From Myrica gale (taxonomy: Eukaryota; Streptophyta; Magnoliopsida; Fagales; Myricaceae), in assembly GCA_963930655.1 (NCBI GenBank), contig OZ005608.1, positions 434,001-498,000 on the forward strand: a DNA stretch of 64,000 nucleotides, in the 5' to 3' direction. The notes under the pieces were generated by a model, which had not been told where the DNA came from, ran no database searches, and was given only the letters and a program-made list of their open reading frames with translations. Numbering within the stretch: the stretch's first letter is position 1; each line of letters starts with the position of its first letter. Both the position numbers and the translations under genes were made by a program. Of this stretch, positions 61,303-64,000 are shown piece after piece.

Positions 61303-61470
61303 AGAGAGAAAGACATTCATGGCAGAAGAAAGGCCAGGAAACCAGAAATGGCTTGAACAATACAAGCTACAAGTTAATGCTGTCAAAGAATATAGGAATA
61401 GATTATCTACAAGTCGAAGCCTGTTGTACTTGTTGATGACTCTGAGTTTTTCTATCTTGATATGATCCAT
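61303..61470 (-). pseudogene. DUF4408/cotton-fibre-protein-like gene, 5' part (split by MULE)
   Basis: ATG at 61468-61470 opens MDHIKIEKLRVINKYNRLR, followed by hydrophobic residues (VDNLFLYSLTALTCSL) typical of the N-terminal DUF4408 segment of plant cotton-fibre-type proteins, and FLS at the insertion point. After 56 codons the frame enters the MULE terminal repeat and stops at 61240 after about 20 foreign residues. The remaining coding sequence is at 54792-55202. Confidence 0.82.
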
Positions 61471-64000
61471 TGTTGGAGCTTCGTATACAATAAGAGTTAA
61501 GGTGGGGGGGGGGGTTAAGGTAGATTTAGAGGTACTCAATCTTCTCTACCTGGTGAAAAGATTAGAGGAAAGAGTTCTAGGAGAAGTCTATGTAAGAAAG
61601 AAGAAGATGGAAGGTTTTAATATGACTGAACATGGAGCATCAGAAACACAGCATTATATAGTGGAGAAAGGGGGTAATTTTGGCAAGATTCATTAGATGA
61701 TATGCTTCTATTTTATTTGAAGTGGCTTTTAGAAAAGCTATGGGTCCGTGAGAGATCTTTTTTAATGTTTTTGTTTTTAGGTTAGCTCTGCTTTCCACTA
61801 CTACAAAGTTTTGATCCTTTTTACCCTTGCAGAAATTTAGAATAAAAAAAATAAAAGCGACAAGGATCAAACATTTTTTCTTCTGTTTACATCGTAGTGA
61901 AATAGTATTCTGCTATGGATAGCCCATCAATCAATGTTGTTCATAGTCTTAAAATTATTAAAATTTATCAACATTGTTATAAAATTCAACCGTCAATATT
62001 ATGTTACATAACCTATTTTCTGAATATTTCAACCGCTAAATTTTATGACAAGACGCTAACATTGATATATTTTATTAGTTTTTTTTTGGTTATATATTGT
62101 AACGAAGACTGGTAATCTGAAACAAAACGTGGAGTTTGCCATATTCTGTTGCATTGCCAGTGCACTTGGGGAGTTAGGGCCCAGAGGCTTCCTTTTCAAC
62201 CTTAATATATAACTTAAGGCGTAGACGGACCCGATTAAATGAGAGATTCCACCTAAAAAGCATTTGTATCTTCTTTTTACTTTCTGTGGTGGCGCAATGG
62301 AGGAGAAACGAGGGGGTTCGGTTAAAGGAGTTCGTGCTTAGCTTTTGCTCTTTAATAATTCTAGCAGTAAAAGGCACATTAATTATTGAGGGGAACATGC
62401 TGAAAGCGAGGCCAATAAGCAATAGCTAAGAGGCACGGCGCGAGAGGTTGGGTCTTAAAAGTCATTGTCAGAGCAAGGGGCATATTTGGCTTTTCAAGTA
62501 ACACAGAAAATAAAGTAGCTTGCTTTTGGTTTTTGGGTTTACAGATCCCTAATACCATAGGGGGAAAACATACATCCATGACATGCTCCAAAAATACAGT
62601 GAAGTCAACAAGCTTAGCACTTTTTTGAAGCCAATTTCAGGAAAATAGGGTACACAATCCCTCATTTCTCAAGTCATATCTTATAGATCAGTCAGTAATA
62701 GGTGCTATATGTTGCAAAATCATAATAATTTTGCAGTTTCATATATATATTTGCCAGTAAAATTATCTGAAAAGTTCAAAACTATAATATATTTAACTTT
62801 CCATCCCTTTGTCATGCAGATGAGCAGGATATATTTGTTTGAAATTTATTGGTCTTAAATTATATTGCAGTGCTAGGGATTTCTATTATTCTGACCATTT
62901 GGAGATGAATCCGACAGCAATCAAGAAGGTACTAAAGCCCTTCCCTGGGACATATAACAGGCAACACTTGAGAAAACTATGCCTAAACAGACTAGCTAGC
63001 AAACTTATTAGTACCAATAAGCTCACAATAGATTGCTTCTTAATTTGGTCATTCAGGTAACTTTACTAAATAACAGCAAAGTGCCAATTATAATCTTTAT
63101 AATACGTGTGTAGTACAGATGACTTTTAAGTGGGTTCTGGATAAGGTGATCGAGTATATATATATAGATTGTAATCAGTCTGACTTGGTTTTGCACATAA
63201 TTGGATGCTGCACCTCATGCCCATGAAGTTCAGAGGACAGAGATCACCAACCTCCCCCTCCCCCCCCCCCCCAACAAAAGGAAGAGAAAAGAGAAAAGAG
63301 AAAAGATTATATCACATTTCAAAGCTGATCATATGGAGTATGTGTAAAGACAGATTCTTATGGGCGATTTTGCTTTTGCTAAAGGGAAATTTTCTAGATT
63401 CCATCTAAGAGATCCTTCACCATTTAAGTTTTGTGTGAGAGAGAGAGAGTCGCCAGGTCTGCATAACATGGCTTTTGAATTTTGATGCATGTCCGAGTGC
63501 TAAGTGGTAACAACGTAGCAAAGACGCAAACCAAGAATACTGGAAATTGAAAATACACTTGCTGCACTGCGATTTGTGATCTTTATTAAATGTTGCGTTT
63601 GTTGTGCGATTTCTTTTTCATAGTTTATCAACAAGTTGGCACGCGGTAGATATAGAGCGAGAAAGTAGGTTTCCTCAATTAATGAAACAAAAACAACTGT
63701 CCAAATAGGTGTTAAGCATATTCGGTGCTTAAACTTAAGCTCAAAGCGCTTGCTAAAATGAAGGCTTATGAACATCGTGCTTATAATAAACCCCCCCCCC
63801 CCCCCCCAGCGATGTGTATGTACATGAATGTACGCTCCCCGTACTCCCATTAAAGTATGTATATATGGCATAGACAGGGTAAGGAAAGACGAATATGAAA
63901 AGCTTACAAGCTGGAACGCAATAGCTGCTGACATAAAAGCATCGTATGCCAATTCTATTTGCATTTTCAGGAACATGGATGAAAAAAAGTGTTTTTTCCC
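61471..64000. other. Intergenic region, promoter side of the split gene
   Basis: No supported gene. It contains a G run (61503-61513), C homopolymers at about 63253-63272 and 63791-63808, an AGAGA tract at 63437-63449 and otherwise AT-rich DNA. Short open frames lack family similarity. Confidence 0.5.

Overview
The window is nuclear DNA of a flowering plant, almost certainly a eudicot. It has split genes with AT-rich GT-AG introns, plant-only families (SAUR, BAHD acyltransferase, DUF26 receptor kinase, steroleosin-type dehydrogenase) and dense plant transposon litter. I cannot name the species. Exon models below come from reading frame continuity, splice dinucleotides and family knowledge; no alignment was run.

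Layout, left to right. 1-2850 is intergenic, with a tRNA-derived SINE and a long TTA microsatellite. A SAUR gene lies at 2862-3413 and its paralogue at 17672-18172. Between them are MITEs, a 726-bp tandem duplication, a plant-transposon ORF (8868-9866) and a 5'-truncated Ty1/copia element (11407-14646). A rearranged endogenous pararetrovirus relic sits between TA repeats at 19722-20332. An intact two-exon BAHD acyltransferase is on the minus strand at 21120-23098. An 11-exon DEK-type chromatin protein gene is on the minus strand at 25061-31599; its large intron carries a LINE fragment, and another poly(A) retroposon sits just upstream. From 33 to 42.9 kb the DNA is repeat-rich: foldback elements, a perfect 513-bp tandem duplication, a SWI3A C-terminal gene fragment and a small cysteine-rich peptide gene. 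An intact seven-exon cysteine-rich receptor-like kinase occupies 43137-46148. Two tandem minus-strand steroleosin/HSD genes follow: a pseudogene (46832-48317) and an intact gene (50051-53720).

The most striking part is 50-61.5 kb, where two gene-capturing DNA transposons lie about 5 kb apart. A 1.8-kb hAT-type element (50435-52236, perfect 8-bp target duplication) carries a spliced-structure fragment of a pheophytinase gene and sits in the last intron of the intact HSD gene. A 6.09-kb Mutator-like element (55212-61302, 277-bp terminal inverted repeats differing at 3 positions, perfect 9-bp target duplication) has split a DUF4408-type gene in two. It encodes a FAR1-type transposase with an intact DDE triad and SWIM finger. 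It also carries pieces of at least three unrelated host genes: a copper P1B-ATPase, a REN1-like PH-RhoGAP and a laccase. A transposon that both keeps its transposase and carries several host exons is unusual, and its nearly identical ends imply recent movement.

The intact host genes appear to be independent single-gene units (auxin response, cell-wall/cuticle acylation, chromatin, signalling, sterol/lipid-droplet metabolism). No operon-like cooperation is expected or seen.
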